NCBI GenBank assembly: GCA_019693395.1
Contig: JAAMXP010002226.1
Location: 1-36,068 of the forward strand
Length of the DNA stretch: 36,068 nucleotides
DNA from: Ettlia oleoabundans
Lineage: Eukaryota; Chlorophyta; Chlorophyceae; Chlamydomonadales
Direction: 5' to 3'
Shown here: positions 9,185-20,481 of the stretch, piece after piece
Numbering within the stretch: the first letter of the stretch is position 1
How the letters are laid out: the number at the start of each line of letters is the position of its first letter
Notes under the pieces: generated by a model
What the model saw: the letters and a program-made list of their open reading frames with translations, nothing else
Database searches by the model: none
Told to the model about the DNA's origin: nothing
Translations under genes and position numbers: made by a program

Positions 9185-12119
9185 ATGATGGCTCAGGCAA
9201 GCGCCCGCTTCCAGGGCGCTGCTGCGCCAGCACCCGCCTCCCAGAAGCCGAAGTGCACCCCCAAGCTGTCTCTACCCAAGCAGCTCGCCTCAACTGCGGC
9301 GGGGTTGCTCTCCGGGGCCGGCTTCGTGTCAGCGGCTGCCGCCGGCGAGTTCATCCCCTATGGCGCTCCCGCCTCCGCGCCATCTCCCGTGCAGTCTTTG
9401 CCGTCGGTTCAGGTGCCCGACATCTCCCTGCCCTCCATGGAGGTCCCTGAGCTCACCGACGTGCTGAACGGCGTAGACCCAGTGCTTATTGGCGGCGCGG
9501 TTGCGGCGGTGGCGATCCCCGCTGCCCTGCTCGCTCTGCTGGGTGGTGGTGGCGGCAGCGGACCAAAGGTGAAGGGCGTCTCTGCCTCAAAGGCGCTGGA
9601 GGCTCTGGCTGCTGATGAATACTGCATTCTGCTGGATATCCGGTCCAAGGCGGATGTCAAGGAGGCTGGCTCCCCCAACCTCAAGGGTGTCAGCCGCCGC
9701 GGCGTGGTTTCCGTGCCATATACCTCCCTGGTCAAGGTGGGTGGATTGTTGCTGCACCTGTGGATGTTTTGGTGGTGGGTTTGGTGTTGTAGGATCACGA
9801 CTGGCGTCTGCTACTCTCTCGAACTGTGACATCTTCAGACCAGCGGCACCAGCTGATGGTGGCTGGCGCAAGCATGTTATGCTGAGCTGCTACACAGACA
9901 TGTGTAGCCCACGACTTCACTGGCTATGCATGCAAAAAGCTCACTAGCTCTTTCAAGCTCCACCCAGCTGCTACGTCGCCTTTACTTCCAGTGGATTGAG
10001 TGCGAACTCGGAGTTGAAGCGATCAGCAATCCTCTTGCTTGCTTGCTGGCTGATCCATCAGGTTCCTCACAGCTACCGCTTGCGTGCCTGCAGGGCGAGG
10101 TTGTGGTGGATGAGAAGTTTGGTGGCAAGGTGGCCAAGGTGAAGGGGGTGGAGGCGGGTGGCGCTCCCGTTATCCTGTTGGACAGGTGAGGGGGGTGGCT
10201 GGCTGAACTGAACCTCAAGTCGGTTAGCACACACGTGGCGCAGAGGGCTCAGCAGCCAGCTTGGGAGGAGATGAAGGGTACCGGGCCCCAGATGCACAAC
10301 CCACAATACAGCCTGACAGGACCTTATACCTCTTCAACCACGACAGTAGGCTCCATGAACCCCCTGCCACCCACTCACCACACCACACGCATCATTCTCA
10401 ACACGCCCGTCCATCCACCCCACACCGCAGCTCCGGCACCCAGTCCTCTGCTGCCGCCAAGGCGATCTTGGCGGAGGTGCCGCTGGAGCGCCTCTACTAT
10501 GTGCAGGGTGGCGCAGATGCCTGGCAGGTGAGGCGCTGGGCTGTGGCTCTGTGGCGCTCTCTGGGGTGGGTGCCCCAATGGAGTCCAGTGGTGGCTGCGC
10601 CTTGGCAGAGCTAATGTCAGCTGCTGGGTGTCCCCTGCTGGAATGTGCGAATTCAGCGGGGGTTTCCTTACCGTAGTGGCTGGCTGCCGTAGTGGGAACC
10701 GCCTGCGACATGTGACACACAGTCTCCTGGTGGTAATGAGACCAACCCTGGTGGCAGCACGACAGCACAGTCAAAAGGTCGCGCCAGGTGTGCAGCGTCC
10801 TTTGGATGCACGGCAGCATGTGCCAAACACCCGGCTGGGCTCACCCTGGCTCCCACCCCTTCCTTTCTTCCTGCAGGCCGCTGGCTGCCCCTGGAAGGAG
10901 CCAGGCGCTGGCTTCAGCTTCGCCCTACCCAGCTTTGACCTGACGGGGGTGGACTTGTCTGACGCTACCAAGACCATCGCGGGCGGCGTGCAGACCACAG
11001 CAGCCGCGGTGCAGACCATGGCGTCAGACTTTGAGGCAGCTCCCGCCAGCGCCAAGGGTGCGCTGGCGGCGCTGGGCGTGGTTGGAGCCTCAGCTTTGCT
11101 TTTCAGCCAGGTGAATGGTTACGTTGGTAGCTGCACCACCTGGTGGATGGGCGACGGTTGCGAGATGGCTGCAGCTTCAAAGTTGCTGCAGGCTGCAGCA
11201 GGCTGGTTGGTTGTTGCTTGCACCCGCAGCCTACCAGTCCATTCATGTCGGAGTTTCATGCACGCACGTTCGTCCACCCACACCCACCCACACATGCTAC
11301 ATGCTTGATTCTTGCAGGTTGAGTTGCTACTTGAGCTGGCGGGCCTGCTGGCGGCGGGTCAGTTCCTGCTCAAGGTCGTGTTTGCTGAGGACAGGGAGAA
11401 GACGCTGACGGAGATCAAGTGAGCGGCAGATGGGTCCCTGTGCCCTCCAATGCGCCCCCGCTGCGCCCGCGCCCCCCACACACGCACGCACGCACGCACG
11501 ACCTAAACCACGTCAGATTACAAACCCGCGTGGTCGCCCCTGCCTCGTTCCCCGCCTCTAAGCAGGAAGGTTGTTGAAGAGATTGAGGTGAAGAACCTGC
11601 CTGAAGACCTTGGGAAGATTGCCTCAACGCTGCTGGAGGACCCAACAGCCCCATCTGGCACCACGGTGCGTGCGCTGTGCCGGGCGGGCGGCAGCCGCTA
11701 CCAACAGCGGCGGCAGTGGGAGGGGAAGCACCTGGGTGTGGCAGTGGCAACCGCCTGCGAGCGGGGCATGCGTTGAGAGAATTAGGGAGGGGAAGACATA
11801 GCAGCAAGCGTGCAGGACGGGCGAGGGGGGAGAAAGCCAGTATGTTTAGGATGGGATGCGTCGGAGGGGCGAGATGTCGTGTGCAGTGTTGCTTGCCACG
11901 TTTCCTCACCAGTAATTCTCTTGACATCATCTTCCCAACACATTGCCCACCCTTGTTGCCTGCGTGTGGTTGCTGCAGTCCAAGAAGGCTGAGGTGGCAC
12001 CAGCGCCAGAGAAGAAGCCCGCTGCTGCGCCCACCCCTGTCCCTGTGGTGGCCGCAGCCGCTGGTCCCGCGAGTGCAGAGCCCAGCTCAGCCCCCACCGC
12101 GTCACCTGCTGAGGCGTAA
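9185..12119 (+). CDS. TROL: TROL, thylakoid rhodanese-like protein
   Basis: In plants TROL is a thylakoid membrane protein that tethers ferredoxin-NADP reductase. Seven exons: 9185-9736, 10094-10185, 10431-10527, 10877-11110, 11318-11418, 11566-11665 and 11979-12119, giving 438 aa. Order: plastid and thylakoid targeting region (to about residue 55, with GFVSAAAAGE), a Pro/Ser linker, membrane helix VDPVLIGGAVAAVAIPAALL (about 97-116), and a rhodanese domain with ILLDIRSKADVKEAGSPNLKG and RLYYVQGGADAW. A second hydrophobic region follows (ALAALGVVGASALLF, then LELAGLLAAGQFLLKVVFAED), then EDREKTLTEIKKVVEEIEVK. In the active-site loop VILLDSSGTQSS an Asp replaces the catalytic Cys, as in plant TROL, so sulfurtransferase activity is unlikely. 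The protein ends in a Pro/Ala tail, ...PTASPAEA. I see no Pro-rich FNR-binding (ITEP) module like that of plant TROL. Confidence 0.92.
11477..11501. repeat. (CACG)n microsatellite in a TROL intron
   Basis: CACACACGCACGCACGCACG and its continuation form about five perfect CACG units in the intron between TROL exons 5 and 6. It lies outside the splice sites and has no visible coding role. Confidence 0.9.
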
Positions 12120-12131
12120 TCAGTGCGGAAG

Positions 12132-12326
12132 GTAAGACTCATGCCGGCTGTAGTTAGAGTCGTGCATGCTGTATCCTGTGAAATTGGAGCGGCCGGGGGG
12201 AGAGGGTGGTGTGGGTGTGGGTGTGGGGGTGCGCGGGGGGGGCCCGGCACCCAGGCTTCATGTCTGTGAGATACGCTGTATTGGAAGGACTGCTATAAGG
12301 TTTCTTCTGCCCCTTCCTAATCGCAG
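12132..12326 (+). other. Intron in the TROL 3' UTR
   Basis: GTAAGA follows GGAAG 12 nt after the TAA stop, and TCGCAG closes the intron at 12326. The 195-nt interval holds a very G-rich tract (about 12190-12243). Because the junction is within about 50 nt of the stop codon, it would not be expected to mark the mRNA for decay. It is inferred from splice consensus only. Confidence 0.5.
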
Positions 12327-12356
12327 GTTGACACTGCCTGCCCGACCTTGCTGTGT

Positions 12357-12361
12357 TGTAA
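12357..12361 (+). terminator. TGTAA poly(A) signal of TROL
   Basis: TGTAA lies about 30 nt downstream of the proposed 3' UTR acceptor, so the spliced 3' UTR would be near 60 nt including cleavage. No closer copy was seen after the stop codon. Confidence 0.45.
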
Positions 12362-14191
12362 GTTCGGGTCGCACATGTGCCAGCATTCTCCTGCTGCCGC
12401 TCCTGGAGACAGATGCCAGGTGGTACAGGGCCCCAAAGCTGCCACCTACCTAGAGGATGTTTTATTCGGGGCGCCGCTGAGCAATCGGCGGCGCCTGCTG
12501 TTGCTGGGCGGCAAGCTTGATGCATTCGTTGTTGCTGACCATGAAGCGAGAAGAGAAGAAAAAGGGCGAGTGCCGCTTTTCCAAGTCAACTATTGTTATG
12601 GTGCAGATGCCAAACTGAAGTGCCTTTAATGCAGATGCAAATTATGCTCAAAGTTTTATGCCCTCTCTGTTGTCGCCACCGCTTTGCCCTCGTCTCTGTT
12701 GTTGTCATGGCCGGGTCCCATATGCCTTCCGTCGCCATGTGATGCTTGCACAGTGGCCCAGAGCCATGCCCGCTTTCCTGCATGGCTTCCCTTACCTCCG
12801 GCGGGACCTTCCCCGTTCCTTCTGGTGTCACTATGCGCGAGCAGCATCCCCTCATGCTGCCCCTTTGCCTAGTGTAGGTGTCTGCCTAGTGTCTTTGTGT
12901 ATGATTCATTTCATCTGTTGCATGAACCTGCCTGCCCCGAATACTCTCATGCCGCAACTAGCGCCTTTTGCGGCCCTCCCTCTGATACGCTGATGCTCGT
13001 CTGGTGCTGATCTGTCCATCGCCATCTGGCCCAGTTGCCTCGCCGGCACGTCCTTCCCCTGCGCTTTTCCACGGTGCCCCATTTTCTGGTATGAACGCCA
13101 AGTTTTACCACCATCTCTGACACCATAGGTTTAGAAGCAACACCTGCTGCTAGCCTGCAGTTTGGCGACAGCCAATAAGGCAGCATCATGTCGGTTGGGC
13201 GTGCTTGGTACACTGAGGGCGCCATGGGCCTGGATGTTTGGGTGGTAGGTGGGTATGCCAGCACACCTGCTGATGGTGTAGGTGTCAGGCAGCGTCTACT
13301 AGCGAGCTGTGCTGATGGTCCCCTCCGGTGCATATCTGGCAAGCTGCTGCAGGGCATGCGGGCATTGTGCAGCACTAATTGCTGATTCAGGTGTGTGCAT
13401 GGGTGCGGGAGGGGGGCGCGCAGGGGTGGGGCTGCAGGTGCAACAGTCAGCTTCACACCCACGTAATTGTAGCAAAAATTGGGCTGTCAGGGTTGCAGAA
13501 CAACTCTCAGATACATCAGCAAGTCTGAAGACGGGTGTCTCTAATGCACCCTCCCCAGCACCTTTGCCAGTCCGGCGCCGCTGCAGGAACCTGGCCCGTG
13601 TGGGCCGGCGGGTGTCACTCTCACAGTGGGCCCGGCGGGTCAGTGCATGATTGTTAGATTACACAAAGCTTCCATTTTCTGCTCATCCGAGGGCGTTAAG
13701 TTTGCCTTGTGACGGCAGTTTTGGCGCCTTGTAAACTGGACCTTCGGCCAGCGTCATCTGTTCTTCGGCGCCTCCATATTTTTAGTGCGGTCTTGCAATA
13801 GCGCGCGATTTCCCAATAACTGCAGCGCCTGAGCCGGCCCTCAAAAAGAACCCCACGTGCGTGGTGGCCTCCTTCCCGTTCCTACTCCGGCTGCAAATCT
13901 TACGCTCTGTTGCTTTCGTCCAGGCTGCATCTTGCAAGCCCCATACCCAGGCTGCAAGCAGCGTGCCCCCTTACCTGGAGGCACTGCTCCCACAAGCGTC
14001 ACAGCATCCCTCCTAGAGCTTGCAGCAATACCAGCACTCCGCGCCTAGCCGACGGAGCGCAACGCCGGCGACAGCCGCACCCCTGGGCGAGGCAAGCATC
14101 CCGCCGCCGTCCAGCGCAGCCGTCGCTCGCTGGCGCTGCCAGGGGCCCAATACAACTCTCCCTCCCTGCCATATCACCTCTCAAACTGGCC
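12362..14191. other. 1.8-kb interval without a recognised gene
   Basis: Between the TROL 3' end and the BTB-protein start I recognise no exon. A 171-codon open frame exists on the minus strand (12947-13462), but it has no motif I know and no paired exon. The right part should hold the promoter and 5' leader of the BTB gene: TTTTGGCGCC at 13719-13728 resembles an E2F site, and ATATTTTTAG near 13778-13787 is AT-rich and could be a core promoter. The 5' leader would then be about 380 nt. Confidence 0.4.
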
Positions 14192-17100
14192 ATGGCCGAG
14201 GAGGTTGTGGCAGCTTACGCCACATCACTGTTCATCCGGTCCGAAGCCGAGATCCGGCGGCCTGTGGTGCTGCTGAGCGGCGAGAAGACAAATGTGTATG
14301 GAGTGCTGGAGAAGGTCGGTTTAGGCTAGCAGGAAAAGAACTGGATCCTGCATGATGCTTGTGGCACCGCGTATTGTGCCCGCCTGCGACAGGATTGCGC
14401 AATAACAGAAGCAGCGGATGGCAAGCTGTGTGGCAATGCATGTTTGCAACCATGCCATTTGCCCTTTTTCCGTGCAGCATTTTCGCGAGACAGCACTGCC
14501 ACCTTCAGAGCGCTTCTGGCGCACCGTGCGCACACAATGGACGCCGCAGCTGGACACCTGGCGGCCGCGGGTCAACGGCGTGCAGCTCAAAGTGCGTGGG
14601 CGGGCGTGCTGTGCGTCACTACTACTTTCCACCTACCCTCAGCCCCTCGCACTATCTTTTGCCTGCAAGCCTGGCAGCTCCTGCCACAAGGAAAGCAGGC
14701 CACCTGAATGCTGAAACAGCAGAGCCTCACCTTTCAGTTTGCTGAAACCTTCCGTCACTCTCTCAGCTTGCCCTCCTTTCCCTCTGCACCCACCCCCCCT
14801 CCGGGCATGAGCAGGTGCTAGCGGGTGCGCGGCTGCCTGAGAGCGAGGACGAGTGGTCGGCACTCCGTGGTGCGCTGATGGGTGTGCGCCAGCACCTGCG
14901 TGCCGACACGAGCGTGGACCGGCTGCAGGCGGAGCTGCGGGACTTTGTGGGCATGGTGGTGGACTGGTGGCAGAACAGGAAGAAAACGGAGCCTAGCGGT
15001 GAGAGGAGAAGCCGCAGCCGCTGTCGCAGCCGCTGCCGAGCCGGTGTAGCAACGGCTGTGCCATTGCTGCCCCACCTGATGCAGCATCAGCCGCTGTTGC
15101 TGAGGTTGGCTTCTCCATGGGAGTGCATTATGCAGGGCGTTGCTGTTCGCTTCTGGTTGCCCACCTGTTTCCTGCCTGCCTTGTGATGCAGCAGCCATCA
15201 ACGGGGCCGGCCTAATGAAGCGGGTGGCGAGCTCCGGACTGCTGCTGGGTGGCGCCCCCTTGGGCATGGGGCTGGCCAAGAAGCCCTGCCTGGAGTATAT
15301 GCCACTTGCAGCCGTGCCGCAGGCCCCCACTCAGGGCCCCGCCGTATTTCCCCCTACCATGTATTCCGCCCCTGAAATCGTGTCGCACCCTCTGCTGGCT
15401 GCCAATGGCGGCAGCGGCCGGCTGCCCGACCGCGCCACGCTGTCGCCCCCGGCAGAGCAGGCGCCGCCGCCCATGCACCCCCAGGCGCAGGCGCCACAGC
15501 AGCACGACGGCAGCAACCACGGCGGCGTTAGCTACCTGCACCACCTTACAGCCAACGGTGGCGAAACCCAGCTGTTTGGCCCGCTGTTCCCTGGAGATGG
15601 GGAGGCGGCCAGCCCGCAGGGCGGCGAAGTCCCGCAGCAGCGTCAGCTCTCAGCGTTGCTGCCGCCCATGGAGGCGGCAGGTGGCGGCTCGGGAGGTGGC
15701 AATGGCTACTACTCGCATTCGCCGCATGGGGGGGACCGCCGCGAGGGCTCCGCCGACAACCGGGAGGTGCGCGCCTGCTGTGCCTGGTGTTGCTGGCTCT
15801 ATTCTGGTTGGCGTGCGGGTCAGGATGGAGCTTGGTACAGCAGCGACAGCGGTTCTGCTGCCTGGTGCCTGGGTTGATTGGCAGTCTTGTGCATGACTGC
15901 ATGGCGTGCTCTCCATTGGCTGTCCGCTGCGCCTCTGCTTCCTGAATATAATTGATTACGATGCTGCTGAGGGCACTGGCTGGGCTCAGCTTTTAATGCC
16001 ACACCCCGTTCACTTTACGCACGCACATGTGCACTGCATCCAGCCTTTCCACCAGGACACCCATTTGCCCCCCTCACCTGCCTGCCTCCCTGCAGCCCGT
16101 GCGCAATGCGGCCGGCCCCTCTGCCGCCGACAGCAAGTGCTTTGTCACGCTCAATGTGGGGGGACACCGCTTCCTCACCACTGCCGCCACTCTGGGTGCC
16201 GTGCCGGGCTCCTATCTGTCGAAGCTGGCAGCACAGGCGGCTTCAGCGGCAGCAAAGGGGCGCGACGGCGGGGAGTACTTTGTAGACAGGAGCGGCAAGG
16301 TGAGTGCGTATGGGATTGTCGCTACTTGAGTGTGGCAGGAAGAGGTATAGTACTGACTTTGTGAACAAGACTGTGGGTACAAAACTGTACTTGTGTAGGT
16401 GGGACAGTGCAGATGCGGGATGGGAGTGTGCGCACTGCCCCCTACCTTCTCTCCTGCTCTCCCCTGCCATTCCTGCTCCCAACGCTGAGTTCCAACCCAC
16501 TTCTGTAATGTCCTTTATTGCAAACCTCCCCATCTTACCGCGCCTTCTTCCTTGCCTATTGCTTCCTTTCTGCCTTCTTGGCCCTGCAGATCTTTGAGTA
16601 TGTGCTGGACTATCTGCGCTCGCAGCGATTCTCAGACAGCGCATCCACACTGCCCCGCGATGAACGCACGCTGCAGCTGCTGGCCAGGTGGGGCGGGGCG
16701 GGGACAGACAGATAGGCTGCCAGTGGATGGAGGAGCAGTTTTCAAAGGAGGAAAGAAGGCGGGGGGGTGGATGCACAGGCATTCGACGAAGGCAATACGA
16801 TAGGGGAAGCAGCATGCGCTGAAGGCCCCCAGCTGCAACCATCAGGACATGCGTTGCAACTGCCAGCGACTGGCCACCTGTCAGCCCAGCCCCGCGTCAC
16901 ACCGTCTTCTTCCCCACAACCATGCCTCTGCCTGCTTCTGAGCTGAGCTTGATGTTTCATGGGTGCAGGGAGGCGGATTTCTACCAGCTGCCTGGACTGG
17001 CTGACCGCACACGGGCCGCGCTGCTGGCACTAGCGGCACCAGCGGCCCCTGGGGGGCAGCTTGGGGAGGATACACCCTCAGGTGGGTGGATGGGTGCCTG

Positions 17101-17731
17101 CGGGTTGCCAGGGTTGGGTAAAGGTTGGGCTGGACAAGGCTTGGCGGCCCTGAGTGTGTAGAAGCAAAGCAACCAGCAGGGTTTGGTGGTAGTGGTGGCA
17201 GCCAACGAAGGGGAGAAGCTTTGGAGGCCAGCAAGGCATGCCTTGCACACGGCTTCGCTTGGGAGGGAGCTATGCAGCAACGCATTGCGCAGCTCCCCAA
17301 TCCTTACCAGCACAGCTTGCGCTTAGACCGTGCTCCAGCTGCCCCTTCAACAGCCCCTTTGCCCTCCCACACCCATATCTGCAGACATGCCCGCCAACAT
17401 CGCCGCGGAAGGCAGCGCGCACGGAGGCCAGCTGCTGGCTGGGCGGTTTGGCGTTGGTGGCGGTGCCGCAGCCGCTCTGCTTACGCTGCAGCAGCAGGCG
17501 CCGCAGCAGGCCACAGTGCTGGATGCCTTGTTCATGGAGACGGGATTCCAGGAGGCTTGTGAGCTGGCGGGAGCCCAGGCCAGCCTGCTGCAGCAGCTCA
17601 ACAGCGCCGTGCAGTCTAAGCAGGCGGAGGGCTTTGCTGTGGTCTCCTGCAAGTGCGGCACGGAGCGGGAGGGTCAGCAGCGCAACCTGCACTACCACGT
17701 GCTGCTGCGTAAGGCTGCTCCTTCCAGCTGA
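14192..17731 (+). CDS. BTB/POZ (K+-channel T1-type) domain protein
   Basis: Eight exons: 14192-14314, 14478-14591, 14815-14998, 15192-15766, 16096-16299, 16590-16687, 16969-17081 and 17385-17731, giving 585 aa with closed phases. Residues 1 to about 140 are a helical, Trp-rich region I do not recognise (FWRTVRTQWTPQLDTWRP, FVGMVVDWWQN). Residues about 140-332, mostly one exon, are a Pro/Gly/Gln-rich disordered linker. The T1/KCTD-type BTB domain follows at about 345-460: CFVTLNVGGHRFLTTAATL, EYFVDRSGK, IFEYVLDYLRSQRF, EADFYQLPGL. A C-terminal module of about 110 residues holds VLDALFMETGFQEACELAGA and LHYHVLLRK. Such BTB domains form homo-oligomers and often serve as CUL3 adaptors; no channel segments are present, so an adaptor role is inferred. 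Confidence 0.87.
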
Positions 17732-18612
17732 GGCCTAGCGGTGATTACACCAAGCGGCACGTGGCCCCCTGCCACCCACATGTGCGTGCACGGGTTGGCA
17801 GCATCCTCCTCTGCCCCTAGACAGGGTGTGACGTGCTCCCCCTCACAGGCCACTGCCTGAAGGCCTGTGCCAGGCCTGCCCATTGCCCGGGCGCTCTATC
17901 ATGATACACCACCCCTGCATTCTTTTGTGTCTGTGACATTCGACACTCCTTATCCCGAAGCACATCGCGTGTGCCTCCTGTACACTACCCTGTGCCACTA
18001 CTGGCCTGCATCCCTGCACCACTAGATTGAAGCCCTGAGATTTTCATTCGTGGCTGCCGCGTCCCATGCCTGAAGCCTGCCTGCCTGTCTTGCCTTCCTT
18101 CTTGTTCCTTAAGCCTTTAGCCCTTTGCCCCTTTAGTCATATACCCGATGCCTCGGGGCCTGAGCCGTGCATCCCCATGGCGATACATACATGATGTTCA
18201 GCAGTCAGCGTGTCCCCCACGTATTTTATTTGGCCTGCCTCCTCTTCTCTAGCTTTTATTCCTCTTCGCTGCATGGATGCAGGGAAGCCTCCCCACTACC
18301 TTGTTCACTTCAATTGACCTGTCTATCGTTCCCTAGGTTCACGTGAGAACCTAGGCACTCAGTCAATCCCCCGTCACCACAGTTATTCCCTGACTTCGTC
18401 ACCTGACTTTCCAGCTTGCAATCGCTTGTTCCCTCTAAACTCGCACATATGGTCTCCTCCTTGTTGATCCTGTTCCAGCCTGACCCTATCGACTGACTGT
18501 TGCATTGACACCTGATTTCAACTTGTTGGTGGCGCATTGTTGCAAGAAATGGCAGGCATGCATGCAAGGCACACGAGGTTCAACGACTCGGGCAAATGCA
18601 GCACACACACCA
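17732..18612. other. Convergent 3' UTR region between the BTB gene and TSR3
   Basis: The stop codons of the two converging genes are 881 bp apart. The sequence is C/T-rich on the plus strand, with no open frame of note. I did not find a plus-strand TGTAA for the BTB gene. A minus-strand TGTAA (TTACA at 17745-17749) could serve TSR3 only if its 3' UTR overlapped the BTB transcript. Confidence 0.4.
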
Positions 18613-20481
18613 TCATGATGTCAGCTGGAGGCTTTGCAGCGCCTGCGTGGCAGCCTCACGCTCGCCTTGCCCGGGTGATGTACCGCTCATCACTGCAGGG
18701 CTCCCAATCCCACTGCTGGCTCCTGACTGCTGCTGCTGCTGCCGCCCCACCTCCTCCTCTTCTTCCTCGGCATCAGAGGACGACCCAGATGGTGGCAACA
18801 GCCCGGCTGGCAGGTAGCCTTCCTGTCCCCTACTCAAAGCCGCCGCCGCTGCAGCTGTGCGTCCTGATGCTGTCACTGCTTGCTCATCTGCTGGTTGCTT
18901 CCCCTCGAAACCCACCTCCTCTTCCTCCCCTGAATCAGACTCTGATTCTGAGGGAGGCAGCATGCCCCGCCTCAGATAGCTGCCATCCTCCTCCTCCTCT
19001 CCTCCTGCCTCTTCATCATCGCTGGCTCTACCCAACCTCGCTGGCAGGCGGCGGTTGGGGCCGCCACCCGCCTGCATGGACTCCAGATGCTCCCCCTGGG
19101 CCGCTATGATCTCAACGGCGGTGGCACACTCGGCGTAGCGGTCCAGCAGCCCCTGGTTGAGAGACAGGAAGCTGTGGCCCCTGCGCCACACAAGCAGCGA
19201 GCGGGCGGGAGTGGAGGGAGGAGAGAGCATAGGGAGGGACATGAGGGTTTTGCAGGACAGTGGATGGAGCAGAGGGGCGACAGCAGGTAGATACAAAAGC
19301 AAGCGGGCAAGGCGCGCACATGGGCAGGCTGGGAAGGGCAAAACAGCAATATAGTGGCTGCCTGCTGGGTCTCACCACTTGAAGCGGCCCATGAGGCGCA
19401 CCGCCGCCGCCTGCCAGCCGCATATGTAGAGCGCCGCCGCCAGCGCCTCGGCACACGACAGCTTGCAGGGCTTGCCGTAGTTGACTGGGTTGGCAGCCAG
19501 CAGCCAGGGCAGCAGGCGGGGAGCCTGCCCCTTTATGCGGCCTGCAGTGGAGGCAACAACCATGACTTTCAGGAGCACAGCTGAAGCATAAGACTCCTCG
19601 CATGGCAGCATCATGCAACAAACATCTGACTCTGAGGATGGCCACGCTCTCCCCACTCTCCAGGCCCGTGGCCCCCTTCATCCCCACCAGCCTGCATACC
19701 AAAGGGCACATCATCCAGCCGGTTCCAGGAGCAGTCCACCACTGCCAGCCCCTTGCTGCCCACAAGCTCTTGGTCCTGACGGGACACGCAGCTGCGACCT
19801 ACGGGGCTGAGGATGACGCCCGGGAAATTCTGCGGTAGCGGCAGCACCAGCGGGGGAGGGGCCAGCCCAGGCAAGCGGTGGGTGCAGTGCAGCGGCAGAT
19901 GCGGCAAAAAGGCACAGTCAGGCATTGCTGGGAACAACTGAGGCTTTGGTGCTTGCAATTCAATACGAAGCTCTGTGTGCTACGATGCCTGGGTCTCACA
20001 ACCAGATGGGAGGTGCAGGTGCCCATGCTTTGCTTCGCACCCACCTGTCCCAACCGCAGCTCCCGCACCAAACCCTGCCTTGCCAGCCGCGTGCCGGTGC
20101 AGCGCTTGCGGTCGCACTGCCCCAGATCCCACCTGCATGTCGGTTGAAGTGGGTAAATGGGAGGGCAAGATTGAGCATAAAAGGCAAGTTCGCCACAAGC
20201 AGCCAACCTGGCGGGGCGGTGGGCGGCCGCTGGTGGCGACAGGTTCAGCAGCGGACGCTGCTGCTGGGTTCCATGTCGATTGGATGAGAATGTGTGCCTG
20301 GTTTGCAACGAAACAGGCCCGCAATCGCTCACATGGCAAGCTTGATTGGGAATACGTCCTCCTCGCCCTCGGAGCTGCCCTCTCCGCTGTCATTAGCTGC
20401 TTCAGGTGGTTCCTGCGCCGCCGCCCATTTGTCTCGCCTATTGCCTCCCCGCGCACGGTTACCGCCAATGGGTCTGGGCAT
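18613..20481 (-). CDS. TSR3: TSR3, 18S rRNA aminocarboxypropyltransferase
   Basis: TSR3 transfers the acp group from SAM to the hypermodified uridine of 18S rRNA during late 40S maturation, in the cytoplasm. Five exons: 20481-20333, 20132-20045, 19829-19700, 19541-19376 and 19180-18613, giving 366 aa with all phases closed. Landmarks: [87 protein letters not shown] and [19 protein letters not shown]. These cover the RLI-like N-terminal and DUF367 domains. The first 45 residues are polar and acidic. After about residue 205 the protein runs into a disordered acidic tail of about 160 residues. It holds a duplicated block ([15 protein letters not shown] and [16 protein letters not shown]) and a QQQQQ run. 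ATG 20481 gives [13 protein letters not shown], typical of plant homologues. Confidence 0.95.
18745..18978 (-). repeat. Internal duplication in the TSR3 acidic tail
   Basis: Two copies of a 23-24 residue unit encode [20 protein letters not shown] (18910-18978) and [20 protein letters not shown] (18745-18816). Both are Tyr-Leu, then Gly-(Met/Leu)-Leu-Pro-Pro-Ser, then Ser/Asp, then a Glu run, then Val-Gly. They are about 95 bp apart and look like a tandem duplication that has diverged. Confidence 0.75.

Noticed and set aside
12947..13462. 171-codon open frame on the minus strand
   Set aside because: No recognisable motif, no partner exon in phase and no supported start. In GC-rich sequence such open frames arise by chance, so it is only mentioned in the interval note.
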